Shown in pieces: positions 34,840 to 45,850 of a stretch of 64,000 bases of DNA. The DNA lies in NCBI GenBank assembly GCA_039621445.1, contig CP154954.1, positions 14,178,387 through 14,242,386 on the forward strand. The letters run 5' to 3'. This DNA comes from Euglena gracilis (Eukaryota; Euglenida; Euglenophyceae; Euglenales). Under the pieces are notes generated by a model. It did not search any database, was not told the origin of the DNA, and saw only the letters and a list, made by a program, of their open reading frames with translations. A program made the translations under genes and the position numbers. How positions within the stretch are numbered: position 1 is the first letter of the stretch; every line of letters starts with the position of its first letter.

Positions 34840-35004
34840 GGCGGCGATGCCTGGGAACCAGCAAAAGAGTACGGGTCATGGACAAAGCGCTTTGCAGGGG
34901 CCGGGGAGGGGAGGGGAGGCGCTGGTGGGTTGCCGGTGGCGGCCTGGAGGGCCGCCAGCATGGCCCGGGAATCGGCCGCAGGGGGCTCCGGCAGCCCCGG
35001 GTAT
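34840..35004 (-). CDS. Candidate exon, proline/alanine-rich
   Basis: The minus strand reads YPGLPEPPAADSRAMLAALQ, AATGNPPAPPLPSPAPAK, RFVHDPYSFAGSQASPPRG. The mix of a helical stretch and a low-complexity linker, plus GC codon bias, suggests real coding. M9 abuts its upstream side at 35013, and no acceptor is found on either side of M9, so the exon start is unresolved. Confidence 0.35.
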
Positions 35005-35012
35005 GCATTAAT

Positions 35013-35500
35013 CAGGGGGGGGGGGGAAATGCGCTCGCCCGGCCTCGGAAAAAATGTGCAAAAATGCGCAAAAATGCGCAAAAATGCGCAAAAAAATGCG
35101 CAAAAAATGCGCATTTTTGGAAAAAATGCGCAAAAATGTGCAAAATCCGAGAAAAAATGCGCAAAAATCACGAAAATGCAAAAATTACCCAAAAACATGC
35201 AAAAATGGCACCAAATTTGAAGAAATTATGTAGAATAATGAAGAAAATGTAAGTTTCAAAAAAAGTCGAAAATTTCAAATTTTTTCGAAAAATTGCAAAA
35301 ATGGTCAAAAAAATGCGAAAATTTTGGAAAATCACGAAAAAATGTGCCAAAAAGCAAAAAAATGCGCTGAAAAAAACGAAAAAATGCGCAAAAAATGCGA
35401 AAAAATGCGCAAAAATGCGCATTTTTGGAAAATTTGAAAAAATGCGCAAAAAATGCGCAAAAATGCGAAAAAATGCGAAACGCATTTCCCCCCCCCCCTG
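35013..35500. mobile_element. M9: MITE with AAAAATGCGC decamer arrays
   Basis: 488 bp. Inverted ends CAGGGGGGGGGGG-AAATGCG and CGCATTT-CCCCCCCCCCTG. Decamer AAAAATGCGC repeats at 35048-35170 and again at 35310-35480 in the same orientation. Flanks are ATTAAT on both sides (35007-35012 and 35501-35506); extended they are palindromic (GCATTAAT/ATTAATGC), so the duplication length is uncertain. Confidence 0.75.
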
Positions 35501-35699
35501 ATTAATGCATATGTGTGAAAGAGGGTGTGTGTGTAAAACAGATACACATATATACATATACATCCATCCATCCACACATGCATAAGAACACCAGGGGGAC
35601 ACAACAGGAACCCTGCGAAAACAACACACAACAACACGGTGGACACGGAAAAGTGTGCAAATCCCAAAAAAATGCAAACACACACAAAAATGCATTTGT

Positions 35700-35935
35700 G
35701 TTGCCCCCCCCCCCCAGAAGACTCTCCGACGGGGGCAGCCTGGGCAGCGGAGGACAGCCGTAGGGCGCGGGACGTGCGGCGGGGGTCGCGGTCGCCGCCC
35801 GCGAGGAGTGCCGCGAAGGGCAGCGCGGCGGCGGCGGCGGCCGGGAGATGCGGCGGGCGGGCGGGGGCCGCGGCGGGCGGGGCGGGGAGGAAGCCGGGGC
35901 AGTCGGGGCCGGGGCGGGGGGCCCCCTTGAAGGGA
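35700..35935 (-). CDS. Candidate alanine-rich exon
   Basis: The minus strand from a CTTCAAG site reads GAPRPGPDCPGFLPAPP, then an alanine/proline tract (HLPAAAAAALPFAALLAGG) and ALRLSSAAQAAPVGES. Around 80% GC. Could be a disordered segment of the same minus-strand gene as 34.84 and 37.0 kb, or GC-rich noise. Confidence 0.3.
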
Positions 35936-35949
35936 GGGGGTGGTCTGAC

Positions 35950-36199
35950 CAGGCTTCTGTTTAAGACCCCGGGGGGGGGGGTCCCCCCCACCCACCCAGG
36001 GTGGCGGGGGAACCCCCCCGGGGGGGGGGGGCGCCCCCCCACAATCGGGGTCGTTAAAGGCAATTTTCAAAAATTCCGAAAAAGTATACCCAGCGCCTCC
36101 GGCGCGGGACCCCCCCCCCCCCGGGGGGGCCGGCCCGGCCCCACCCCCCCACGCCCCCCCCCTCCCCCGGGGGGGGGGGGTCAGGTAAAAAGAAGCCTG
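35950..36199. mobile_element. M5: short hAT-like MITE
   Basis: 250 bp with an exact 8-bp duplication GGTCTGAC (35942-35949 and 36200-36207). Ends CAGGCTTCTGTTTA and, inverted, CAGGCTTCTTTTTA (13/14). The interior is C/G runs with the hairpin GCGCCTCCGGCGC at 36091. End sequence and layout relate it to M4 and M7. Confidence 0.92.
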
Positions 36200-36207
36200 G
36201 GTCTGAC

Positions 36208-36920
36208 CGGCTGACCCGCTGTCCCTGTGCAAAACAACGCTCACTAAATGCCGGCTCCCCCCTGAAAAGAGGAAATACGGGATCAGCAGTTCTGGGAACA
36301 TATTTCTTAGTACACATACACACATATACATACGTACACACACACACACACACATATATATATTATATGTATATAATATGTATATATGTGTATATGTATA
36401 TAAAAATATGAATATACACATATACCCCCCCATTCCCACCAACCGGGGCCAACAACCCCTGACCAGGGTCATATGTACCCCTGACCTGCAACGTGAAGAA
36501 GTGGTCGGTGGACGAGGGGGCAAATGCCGAAGACGTTGGACGGTGGTGAGGTGGACCATCGAGGGGCCATAAAAACAAGGCCCAACCGTCTCCCAACAAG
36601 CACAAGTGAGTCCCCTGCTGCTGGTCGGTGTGTGCTCCCGCTGATGGGTGCGGAGGATGAAGAGCGGTGCCAAAAGAGCTCGGGGTCACAATCTTGGGGG
36701 GGAATTCAATTTAACTGACAGCCCCCCCCCCCGTCGTTGATTCCCGGAGGTGGAAAGGTTGAAGAGTTGGGGAGAAATATTATGTTGTCAAATTAATGCA
36801 AACCAAATGACCCGCAAAAATGGTCATAACTTAACTTCGTAGTTCACTGGGGTTAAAAAAAAATGCCTGGAAGTACCTGAGAAATGCGATGCTGGCACGT
36901 GGAGGTTGCTCCTGGGGAGT
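36208..36920. other. No gene seen; microsatellite
   Basis: (CA)n/(TA)n at 36.30-36.42 kb. 36.43-36.50 kb is the dispersed CCCCTGACCTGCAACG repeat. Confidence 0.5.
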
Positions 36921-37043
36921 TTAGGCGGCGGACTCAACCCGGGCCCCTTTGGTCGCAGCCCGCTTGGCAGCCGGGCCCTTCAGGCAGACTTCGAGGTCGG
37001 CGGGCTGGGGCGGCCGCAGCGCGGTGGCTTTGCTGGCGGTCAT
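36921..37043 (-). CDS. Candidate small ORF or first exon
   Basis: ATG at 37043 to TAA at 36923, 40 residues: MTASKATALRPPQPADLEVC then LKGPAAKRAATKGARVESAA. GC-rich with a basic lysine/alanine C-terminal half. A GTTGAG donor after KGAR could instead splice toward the 35.9-kb block. Family not recognised. Confidence 0.35.
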   Translation of the reverse strand: MTASKATALRPPQPADLEVCLKGPAAKRAATKGARVESAA

Positions 37044-37490
37044 CGGCAGGTTTCAAGAACAAGACGCCCTGTGGACAGACCCGGCAAAAATAAGTTCGTG
37101 TGCCAGACAAGTTGTACATGAAAAGTTGTACAAACAACAACAGGTATTTTTGGGCTCGTCGTTATTTATCTAATTTAATAATCTACTTCAAATCTTATTT
37201 AACTCTTCTTAACATGTGCGCACACCATCACAAAATTTTGATATAATTTTTGTTTTGGAGGGCTGGGCTCAGGTTTTTGAGCTGTCTGTGACACACCATC
37301 TCTTTTTTCATTGATGTCCACAAGCGTCCAGCGGTGACAGCTGGGAGAATGGCGCAAACTTTGAAAATTTGAATGTCGCCGAGGTGACATTTGACAGGGA
37401 AATTTGGGTCCGGGCCCAAATGCGGGGGGGGTCCAACCCCCTCCCCTCTGTCAACAACTGGGCCCTCCGCCCCCGGGAAGTCAAAGGCTG

Positions 37491-38268
<778 letters not shown>

Positions 38269-38460
38269 AATCCCTGGTACTCACAACCCCTCCCTTTCCT
38301 GGATGGCAACTGCCAGCAGGTGGTTGTCTGGGGGGGTGGACATGTCCACCTCTTTGATTGCATTGAAGGGTTTCTAACATTCAACACATAAAATAGGTAC
38401 AAATAGGCTGTTAGAGAAATCTGCAACTGGTGGTTGATGAGGTGAAGAAGACGCAGGAGA

Positions 38461-38710
38461 ACTGTCACCAGTTACCAGTTGAGTTCATTGGCTGTCTATG
38501 TCTTATACATTGTCTATTACAACACCACCAATGTTCAATCTCTTGACACCACAAAACAGCAAAAATGATGTCGGTGTGTGCGCATATATGGATGATGTGT
38601 GCAGTTGAGCACACTGACCAATTTAAAACCAACCAAGAACCTCAGTGTGTTTGGAGCAGGAAAATGAATGTGATGAAACTGTGGTATTATTTCCCTCGTT
38701 TTCCTCTGGT
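38461..38710 (+). pseudogene. Reverse-transcriptase-like relic, copy 1 (interrupted)
   Basis: One frame at 38.57-38.60 kb reads NDVGVCAYMDDVCS and then stops. The region aligns by eye with 43.56-43.78 kb (AACCAAGAACCTC, GTGATGAAACTGTGGTATT). YMDD is the core of reverse-transcriptase motif C, but too little remains for certainty. The alignment breaks at M6 and resumes at 40381. Confidence 0.35.
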
Positions 38711-38717
38711 GCTAGAC

Positions 38718-40373
38718 CAGGGGCAGGGAGATATTCCGGTCAACCGAAAATTTTATTCCGGGGGTTTATTCCAGTTTATTCCGGGTTATTCCGAGTTATT
38801 CCGGGATTTATTCCGGTTTATTCCGGTCAATTTCTGTCTGAATGGACTTAGTATTATTTGAAATACAATTGGGCCGAGGCACTCACCCGGGCTTCAAGAA
38901 TAGAGATGCATTCTTTGGTTGCCCCACCCCGCCAAGTGGTCACTTTGCGGTGATGGTGATGCGGGTTTGCACACCACAGCAGACCCCGGCCTTTCCAGGA
39001 CAAACTATGAAAATTAGTGCTCGGGGTTTTCTCTTGAGGCGGTTGCGATCAGGCTGTTTTTTACCAACCCCGGGGGGGAGGGGGGGGTCTGGAGTGCCTA
39101 TGAGTGCCTGCCCAGGCAGGCACTACCCCCCCCCCCGGGGTCGGATGGCCTGTGCCCAGGCACGTTCCTTTGAAAATAGGCCATTTTTGGCTCTTGTGCT
39201 AGGGCACTTTTGGCCGTGTGCCCTACCCCCCCCCCGGGGGGGTCGGATCGGGAGTGCCTAGGAGTGCCTGCCCAGTCAGGCACCCCCCCCCCCCGCGGGG
39301 TGGGGTTGGCACCCGACTAAAATACAGCCTGATTGCGATTCCCCACTTTTGGAAATGCAAAAAAAAAACGTTCCGCCAAAGCGCAATGTTTTTCACTTTT
39401 GTAATGAAAAAAACTCTTTTCTGCCGTGGTGCAACTGCACAATGGAGTTCCCTCGTTTCATTACCTGGCGCTTTGGGGTTATGCACACTGGGCCTGGGGA
39501 GCCCTGTGCCCGTGCATTGCAGAGATCCAAGTCGTTATTTTCGTCCACAAGCCCTGGGGGTAGGGAGACACTAATTCGGACTGTCTCACACCTCGGTGTT
39601 CGGTAACAGAACCTTTTTGCAAGATTGCGTGTCGGCGCAATTTTACACTTTCAAAACTAAGTGCGCATCAGGCCAGTGTTGCTGTTCACGTGTCCAGGTG
39701 TTCAAACCTGGGATTTGAACCTTTTTCAAAATGGATCACAGGCTTAAAAACACAAAAAGGGCCTGTTTCCTGGGTCAGAATAACCGCAAATGATGTACGT
39801 GCCACCGTGGAGGCCCCCACAGAACCCGAGGGTTAAAAGGGTGGGTTTCACCGCCGGGTTTCAAAAAGAATGCAACGTTGCGCTTAAGCCCAATGCAAAT
39901 ATCAAAACCTTAAGTGCGAGTTAGGCCGCCTAAGAGTGTTATTACTCCTGTTTGAAAGATGATTCACTTTGTCCAATGGTATGCCTGCCCCCAAAGATCG
40001 GCGTTGATGTTGTCCTAGTTTATGTCCCTTTAAAAAGAACTCAGGGACAAACATTCACTAAGCGCAGCTCCAGAAGTGGGGATAAAATCCAAACAAAAAC
40101 ATTCAACTAGGGGTGAAAAACAGGCAAAGTGAAGGTGTGCTCCTGATATCACGTGTCGACTGTGCTACGCTTGCGCTGTTTTGTTGCCCTTGCGATTTTG
40201 AAACCTAAAATATATATTAAACTTCACCTTCATTGCCTTTGTGCCTTGCAGAATTTTCAAGCCATTGGCTGGCACTTTTATTCCGGTTATTCCAGTTTAT
40301 TCCGGTTTATTCCGGTTTTCGCCATTCCGGTTTATTCCGGTTGATTTCGGACTGGAATATCTCCCTGCCCCTG
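38718..40373. mobile_element. M6: hAT-like MITE with GGTTTATTCC arrays
   Basis: 1656 bp. Perfect 20-bp terminal inverted repeats CAGGGGCAGGGAGATATTCC (38718-38737 and inverted 40354-40373) with GCTAGAC directly repeated at 38711-38717 and 40374-40380. Decamer GGTTTATTCC variants fill 38752-38826 and 40268-40342 in the same orientation. The paralogous site near 43775 lacks the element, which confirms both borders. It contains M7. No transposase. Confidence 0.95.
39050..39331. mobile_element. M7: short MITE nested in M6
   Basis: 282 bp. Ends CAGGCTGTTTTTTA and, inverted, CAGGCTGTATTTTA. Flanks GTTGCGAT (39042-39049) and ATTGCGAT (39332-39339) match 7/8. The interior AGTGCCTGCCCAGGCAGGCACT palindromes (in two halves) and G/C runs parallel M4. 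Its nesting shows M6 is older. Confidence 0.85.
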
Positions 40374-40442
40374 GCTAGACCCTGTCCCCACGAACATTGC
40401 TGGCAGCTTCGGGTGATTGATGTGCGCAATATATATATATAC

Positions 40443-40488
<46 letters not shown>

Positions 40489-40490
40489 AC

Positions 40491-40522
<32 letters not shown>

Positions 40523-40546
40523 ATATAATATATATATATATATATG

Positions 40547-40577
<31 letters not shown>

Positions 40578-40760
40578 TTGCACTTTACTCTGTCAGGACA
40601 CACAAAAAAGCACAATACTTTCAAAAAAATGAATGAACACCGAAAAAAACGCCACACCAAAAAAAAACGTGATGTGAATTTGTAAAATATCGTGGCTGGT
40701 TTGCCCAATTGCGTCCACTTATGCGTCACTAGGCAAATTACTGTTAATATGCAATTGTGT
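40374..40760 (+). repeat. Right half of the duplicated block, with TA/CA microsatellite
   Basis: CCTGTCCCCACGAACATTGC onward matches 43.78-44.11 kb. The TA/CA microsatellite at 40430-40576 expands this copy. The end, GTGATGTGAATTTG and GGCTGGTTTGCCC, corresponds to 44.03-44.06 kb. Confidence 0.7.
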
Positions 40761-41345
40761 ATTATGATGCAAAAAAATGCAAAAATTTAAGATTTTGGAT
40801 TATGCAAAAAAATGCAAATTATTCAACTTGCATATACCCCCTGAATCATGGCGAGGCTGAGAGCTGTAAAGAGATACACTCCCCTCTTGTCAAAATTGAA
40901 GTGTTTTATTCGCACCCCCACCCGGCGCTTTGCCCGGGCACAAATGAAGGGAAGGCCGGGGGATGAATGTTGAGAATTTTGCACACAAAAAGCCAAAATG
41001 TTAAAATACGGTGTGAAAAGCACAACTTATAGCCGAGGGTCCAATTTTGGGGCAAGCATGCATGTACGGAGGAGGGGGGGGGGAGTGGGGGGGGTTGTTC
41101 AGTGGAGAGGCACGCTCCCCAAAACTAGCAAGGTAAACAGCCCCGTTCAAAACATGGCAATATTTTGGGAAATGCGTCCCTGACACAGGCAACCTTTTGG
41201 AAAAACAAATATAAATGACTGGTTGTTTATATTTCAGGGCTTAAAATCTCTTAAAATGCCTCATAATGCCTTAAATTTTTGGACTGGCAGAATTCTCTCC
41301 GACCAAACAAAAATCCAACCACAAAATCTCCCTAAAAACGAGCCA
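40761..41345 (+). repeat. Dispersed block with CGGCGCTTTGCCCGGGC, copy 1
   Basis: 40.80-41.20 kb matches 59.19-59.48 kb and, inverted, 44.27-44.60 kb (GAGGCTGAGAGCTGTAAAGA, CCGGCGCTTTGCCC, AATGAAGGGAAGGCC). 41.23-41.34 kb carries CTTAAAATG units and GGACTGGCAGAATTCTCTCC, a truncated copy of the 45.2-kb module. Confidence 0.7.
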
Positions 41346-41399
41346 CTTAGGCGGCCGAATTCGCACTTAAGGGTTTTTTCTTTGAAATCCGCACATTTG

Positions 41400-42990
41400 C
41401 GGAAATTTACAAATTCTGCGAAAAATCTGGAACCCTGTAACCTGACTCACAGAGTACGGCTTATGAACAGTTGCGACCCTATGTTGAAGGGTTGCAAACT
41501 CCGGGTGGTTTTGTATGCAAGTTACTTGCCGAGTGACGCAAAGAGGGCGGAGGGTGAGACTGGTGTTCTTGTATGCCAAACAGGTGAGAAGCACACACCC
41601 GATGTTATGACAATTGGCACTGGTGCTGATGTGCTGACTGAAATGGCTTGGGTACTACAGCCGCTTGTAAAGACACAAGGAGCCTTATTACATCACGTAC
41701 TACAGACTACGTCAGCCCAGCTGTCACGCAAGTGATGTGTGTTTGTGGGCGCATTTGCGCGCACACAGCACAAAACGTTCACGTTGAAATGACATGTTTG
41801 TGGACGCAAATGAGGCAGCAAACAAATTTTGTTTGTGTGCGCAAATGCGCGCACCAACATCTTGGGGAAACTGGCATGTGGATGGTTTATGCATGGGTGG
41901 AAACAAATAGCATGTCCATGGAAAAGCACACTGATGAGGACCATGACACTCATCGGTTGTGCGATACCATCTCCTCGTCGGTGACGGCTGGCGAACGCAA
42001 TTCGGCACGCCAACCCTTGAATTGCATCACTTTTACGTGGTGATGAATTTTGTGGTGAGAGGTGGTGTGTAATGTTCACTTGAACACGGCATCTGACGGG
42101 CGAAAATTTGCCTGCCTTACGTGTGAACATTTGCACTGCTTCCCCGCACAGTCGGTTGTTTTGGCGTCATCTGTTTGGCAGATAAGCGTAACAAATTTGT
42201 GACGTGCAAACGACCTGTTTCTGTCAGACGCTTTTTCTGTAATAGTACTGAATTGCAAGAATTCAAAATTTGGTACTTGAAATTCCCGGGACGGGTTGGG
42301 CAGGCATCAATTTCCGGTATTCTCCACCACTCCTCGTTTTTTCTCCTGTAAAACACAAAACACACCAGTTTCTGTGCATGATTTGTGCTGGGAAAATCCC
42401 ACCGATCTCATGCAATCTCATGCAACCAATCGAGTGGTAAAGGTTGAACTTCAACCCCAAAGACGAGCTTTCAGGGACGTTTTCCAGCTCAGTTGCATAC
42501 TGGCACCCATCGCCCCGTCTCACACCAGTTGTGGGGCAACGTGCCGGTGGGCGTGCGCCGTTATCTTCAGATCCTCTATCTCAACCTTTCCTGGGACCTG
42601 TGAGTAGAGTAGAAATGGCCCCCAAAATACAAGGAGTTGGAGGAGACGGCGCGGTCGTCGAGGTTGAACACCTTCAGAAGCCAGAGACGGTGGGTTATTG
42701 CAGGGCCAAGTTTTTTATTCCTACATAGGTGGTTCGTTTGCTCTAAAGCGCGTGTCACGTCGTTGGTGTGCGCAAATGCGCAGATGAACCACCTTTGAAA
42801 TTCTGGAAGTTCTGTATGAGGTTCATTTGCGCATTCGTGCCCCCCAACAGCACGATGCGTGCTTTAGTGCACCTGAACCATGATACTGTCGTTTGTTTTG
42901 TCATACCATTTCGACCATTCAGAACAACTTCTGTTGGTGCGTGCATTTGCGCGCACAGACCGATGTTTTGTTTGTGCATGGTTTAGCGCC
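41400..42990. repeat. Region with repeated GCGCAAATGCGC palindromes; no gene
   Basis: Six related words: GGGCGCATTTGCGCGCAC (41748), GGACGCAAATGAGGCAGC (41808), GTGCGCAAATGCGCGCACC (41837), GTGTGCGCAAATGCGCAG (42765), GGTTCATTTGCGCATTCG (42821), GTGCATTTGCGCGCACAG (42940). Copies at 27.82-27.99 kb too. Frames between them are unconvincing. Confidence 0.6.
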
Positions 42991-43165
42991 AATGAACTGA
43001 CACTGTTGACAAACAGTGTGACAATTGTTCCCGCCAGCTTGATCATACCACACCCACACACCCCCGCACCTCCTCCCCGGCGCTTTAACAAACAACCCAA
43101 ACACACCTCACTGAACTGACCTGACTTCATGAACTGACACTGTCGATAAACGGCGTGACAAACGG
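42991..43165. other. Two related hairpins
   Basis: ACACTGT-TGACAA-ACAGTGT near 43003 and ACACTGT-CGATAA-ACGGCGT near 43137, in a shared context (GAACTGAC ... GTGACAA). The second arm pairs only by G-T wobble, as RNA would allow. Confidence 0.5.
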
Positions 43166-43299
43166 GCTGTGACGGCGCGGACCAGCCACTATCCAGAAAC
43201 ATAATTTGGTGGGTTTACTGGGTGTTTGGCAAGGGATGCTCAGAGGGGAAGAAATGGGGTCCGCAGGGATGAAAAGGACGGGTGTCTCCCACCCAACTT

Positions 43300-43555
43300 A
43301 TACCCAGGATCTGCACAACCAGTTTGATTGCAAAGAACCCGGAAGAAGAAGCCCAACCAGGGTTCGATATAAAGACAGGTGGGGGGGGTGGTCCGGACCC
43401 CCCCTGCGGGCCAGGAGGGGGGGGGTGGGGGGGACCCCCCCCACCTAAACAGTGGCGCGGTCCGGGTGACCGAAAATTTTTGACCCCCCAAAACGACCAA
43501 AAGTGCCATTTTGGGCACTGTTTGGGCAAAAAATGTGCCAAAAATGCAAAAAAAA
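43300..43555. repeat. C/G-run dispersed repeat
   Basis: CCCAACCAGGGTTCGATATA, then AAGACAGGTGGGG and G/C runs match 19.32-19.40 kb. No gene. Confidence 0.55.
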
Positions 43556-43815
43556 TCGGTTACCAGTAGAGTTCAGTGAATGTTACTATTCCACTAATAT
43601 CCAAACTCTGTGACACCCACACCACAATAAAAATGGCGTCAATGTCCGCAACTGCATACATGGACGATACTCGCATTTGTGCCCCAACCACTTTAAAACG
43701 AACCAAGAGCCTTAATGTTTGGAGCTGGAAAATAAATGTGATGAAACTGTGGTATTGTTTCACTTGTTTTCTTATAACCCTGTCCACACAAACATTGCTG
43801 GTGTCTTTGGGTGAT
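43556..43815 (+). pseudogene. Reverse-transcriptase-like relic, copy 2 (uninterrupted)
   Basis: An 80-residue frame from 43576 includes TIKMASMSATAYMDDTRICA, then TTLKRTKSLNVWSWKINV. A-Y-M-D-D-T-R-I resembles the YXDD box of non-LTR or DIRS-type reverse transcriptases. No other motif is visible, so this is a decayed fragment or chance. It carries the empty site of M6 at about 43771-43780. Confidence 0.35.
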
Positions 43816-44269
43816 TAATGTGTGCAAATGCTGCAAATAAACCATCACCATATGCAAACACAATGTGTTATTTAGAAAATTATTTGCACTTTTCTGTGCC
43901 AGGAATTAAAAAAAAACGTACACAATACAACCTTTTTTTAACATAACATGAACACTACATAATCCTTTTTTCCCAAAAAAAAACAACAACAAATAAACAG
44001 CGAAAATGCTTCACCTAAAGAAAACCTGAACGGAATTTGCAAAGTGCATGATTGGTTTTGCACAAATTGCATATTTTAGGATGCAATTACTGCTGATATG
44101 GAATTGGTCGAAAACTATGTTTTATGCAACTTCATTTTGGCGAGTTCCCCCAAAAAAGTCGAAAAATAAAAATACGCAAGACAATCCAAAGATGTTTTCC
44201 AAGGGACAGACATGCCCTTTTCTCCTCTTCTAAGATACAATGTGCCATTGCTTGCCCGTGCCAGGAACA
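43816..44269. other. Right part of duplicated block; no gene
   Basis: Matches 40.38-40.76 kb to about 44.11 kb, without the TA/CA expansion. The rest is unremarkable AT-rich sequence. Confidence 0.5.
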
Positions 44270-44600
44270 ATGCACACAAAACATTGACGTGTTTTGAACA
44301 GGGGGCGTGTTTCGCTTGCTAGTTCAGGGCAGGGTGACTCTCCTCTGAAACCCCCCCCCAGCGCTTCGCCGTTTGGCTTGTTTTGCTCATGGCCCAAAAA
44401 AACCGTTAACCAGCAAAATTGTCCGCTTAAGATTCATTCCCCGGCCTTCCCTTCATCTGTGCTGGGGCAAAGCGCCGGGTGGGGGTTATGTGAAAAAAGC
44501 ACTGCAATTTTGACTAGGCGGAATGCATCTCTTTACACTGCGCTCTCAGCCTGGCCATGGTTCTGATGTGCAAGTTGAATTATTTACATTTTTTTGCACA
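44270..44600 (-). repeat. Inverted copy of the 40.8-kb block
   Basis: GGGGCAAAGCGCCGGGTGGG, GCATCTCTTTACACTGCGCT and CTCAGCCTGGCCATGG are reverse complements of 40.81-40.95 kb. Together they form a large inverted repeat with about 3.1 kb between the arms. Confidence 0.7.
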
Positions 44601-44639
44601 ACCCAAAACTCTAAAATTGCTAAATCCCCCGAAACACCA

Positions 44640-45850
44640 GTCCCACATTTGTGTTTCCGAAAAAGGGCTTAAATTGATCAAAATTCGGGGGTTGCTCAAA
44701 TTTGGAATGCTTTTTTCAGTCGCTCCAATGCAATTTTCATAAAATTTATCTTCATGGCATCTGGTTAGGGGTTGTTTCTATTTGAAGGTTGCTTGCATTT
44801 AGGTTTCAGGCCAAATTATTGAAAGGGTTGCGGAAATTTAAAAGATACTCACGAAGGGGTTGCTTTCATTTGGTGGATTCTTTTTTCAAATTGAAAAAAT
44901 TCACTTTTTTCCCTTGGGAAAAACGAGGGCATGCAAATGCATGTCCACCCTCCCCTCCATTTCCTCTTTCAACAAAAAATACTGGACAACACACACACCC
45001 TTTCGCCATGGGTCGTTAGTGAGGTGTATTCTGGGGGACCAACACAAAACCCAGGGGACTTGCTGTGGCGTTTCCTGTCTGACTCCGTCTGGCCCCATCT
45101 GGCTGGCCCAGTTCACCCCCAGCACCTTCCTCCTGGCCAGGCATTATCACTTTTAAGGCACCTTAAAAAACCTAAAAATGCGTTAAAATATACCAGAAAG
45201 TTTTTGCCAAAACGCCTTAAAATGCCTTAAAATTTTGGACTGGCAGAATTTTCTCCGACCGAACAAATAGCAAGGCGCAAAATCTCGCCAAAAATGAGCG
45301 AACCCCAGTAAGAAAAATGATTTCTGGCATCGCTGAAACATTATTTGTCGAACCAAAACTCAAAAAAAATGTGTTCCTCAGACTTTTTGATTTTGGAGAA
45401 CATTCAAAATCAAAAACGTTGGTTGGATAGCCCGTAGACCATCCTGGAAAATAGCGCCTTAAAAGCCTTAAAATGACCTAAAATGTCTTAAAAAAGCCTT
45501 AAAAAGCCGTAAAAATTTCGGGAAAAAATGCATTAAAATGATGAAATTGGCAAAGAGCAAAAGACAGAGACATGTGAACGGTTCTCGATGGCTTTCTACA
45601 TAGGGTCAGTCCAGGGGTGGAAATATCTCATTGCCACCCAAGAGTGTGCGACTCGCGGCGGCTAAGCGCGTGTGGAAGGCCCGGTGCACTGGCGGTGCAG
45701 TCAGCGCTGCCGTGCAGACCGGAGGAGGGGAGCGTCCCAGCCAAGTGGCAGAGGCACGACGGCGGGAGGGAGAGACCGCCAGGGTGGGCCGGCAGCGCCG
45801 GCGGAGAACGGGACACAAAAAATACGAGCCGCGAGTTTCACCATTTTTAT
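44640..45850 (+). repeat. Long dispersed element with CCTTAAAATG arrays, copy 1
   Basis: Matches 59.60-60.60 kb throughout (CCAATGCAATTTTCAT, GGCTTGCTGTGGTGTTTCCT-like, GGACTGGCAGAATTTTCTCC, GATTTTGGAGAACATTC, CAGAGGCACGACGGCGGG). CCTTAAAATG-type decamers lie at 45145-45235 and 45455-45540, same orientation, around a conserved core. The 45.63-45.83 end is GC-rich and conserved; its frames are not. Confidence 0.8.

Noticed and set aside
35168-36673. 501-residue minus-strand open frame
   Set aside because: It crosses M9, M5, a microsatellite and a G/C-run block; length is due to chance and repeats. Only short GC-biased parts could be exons.
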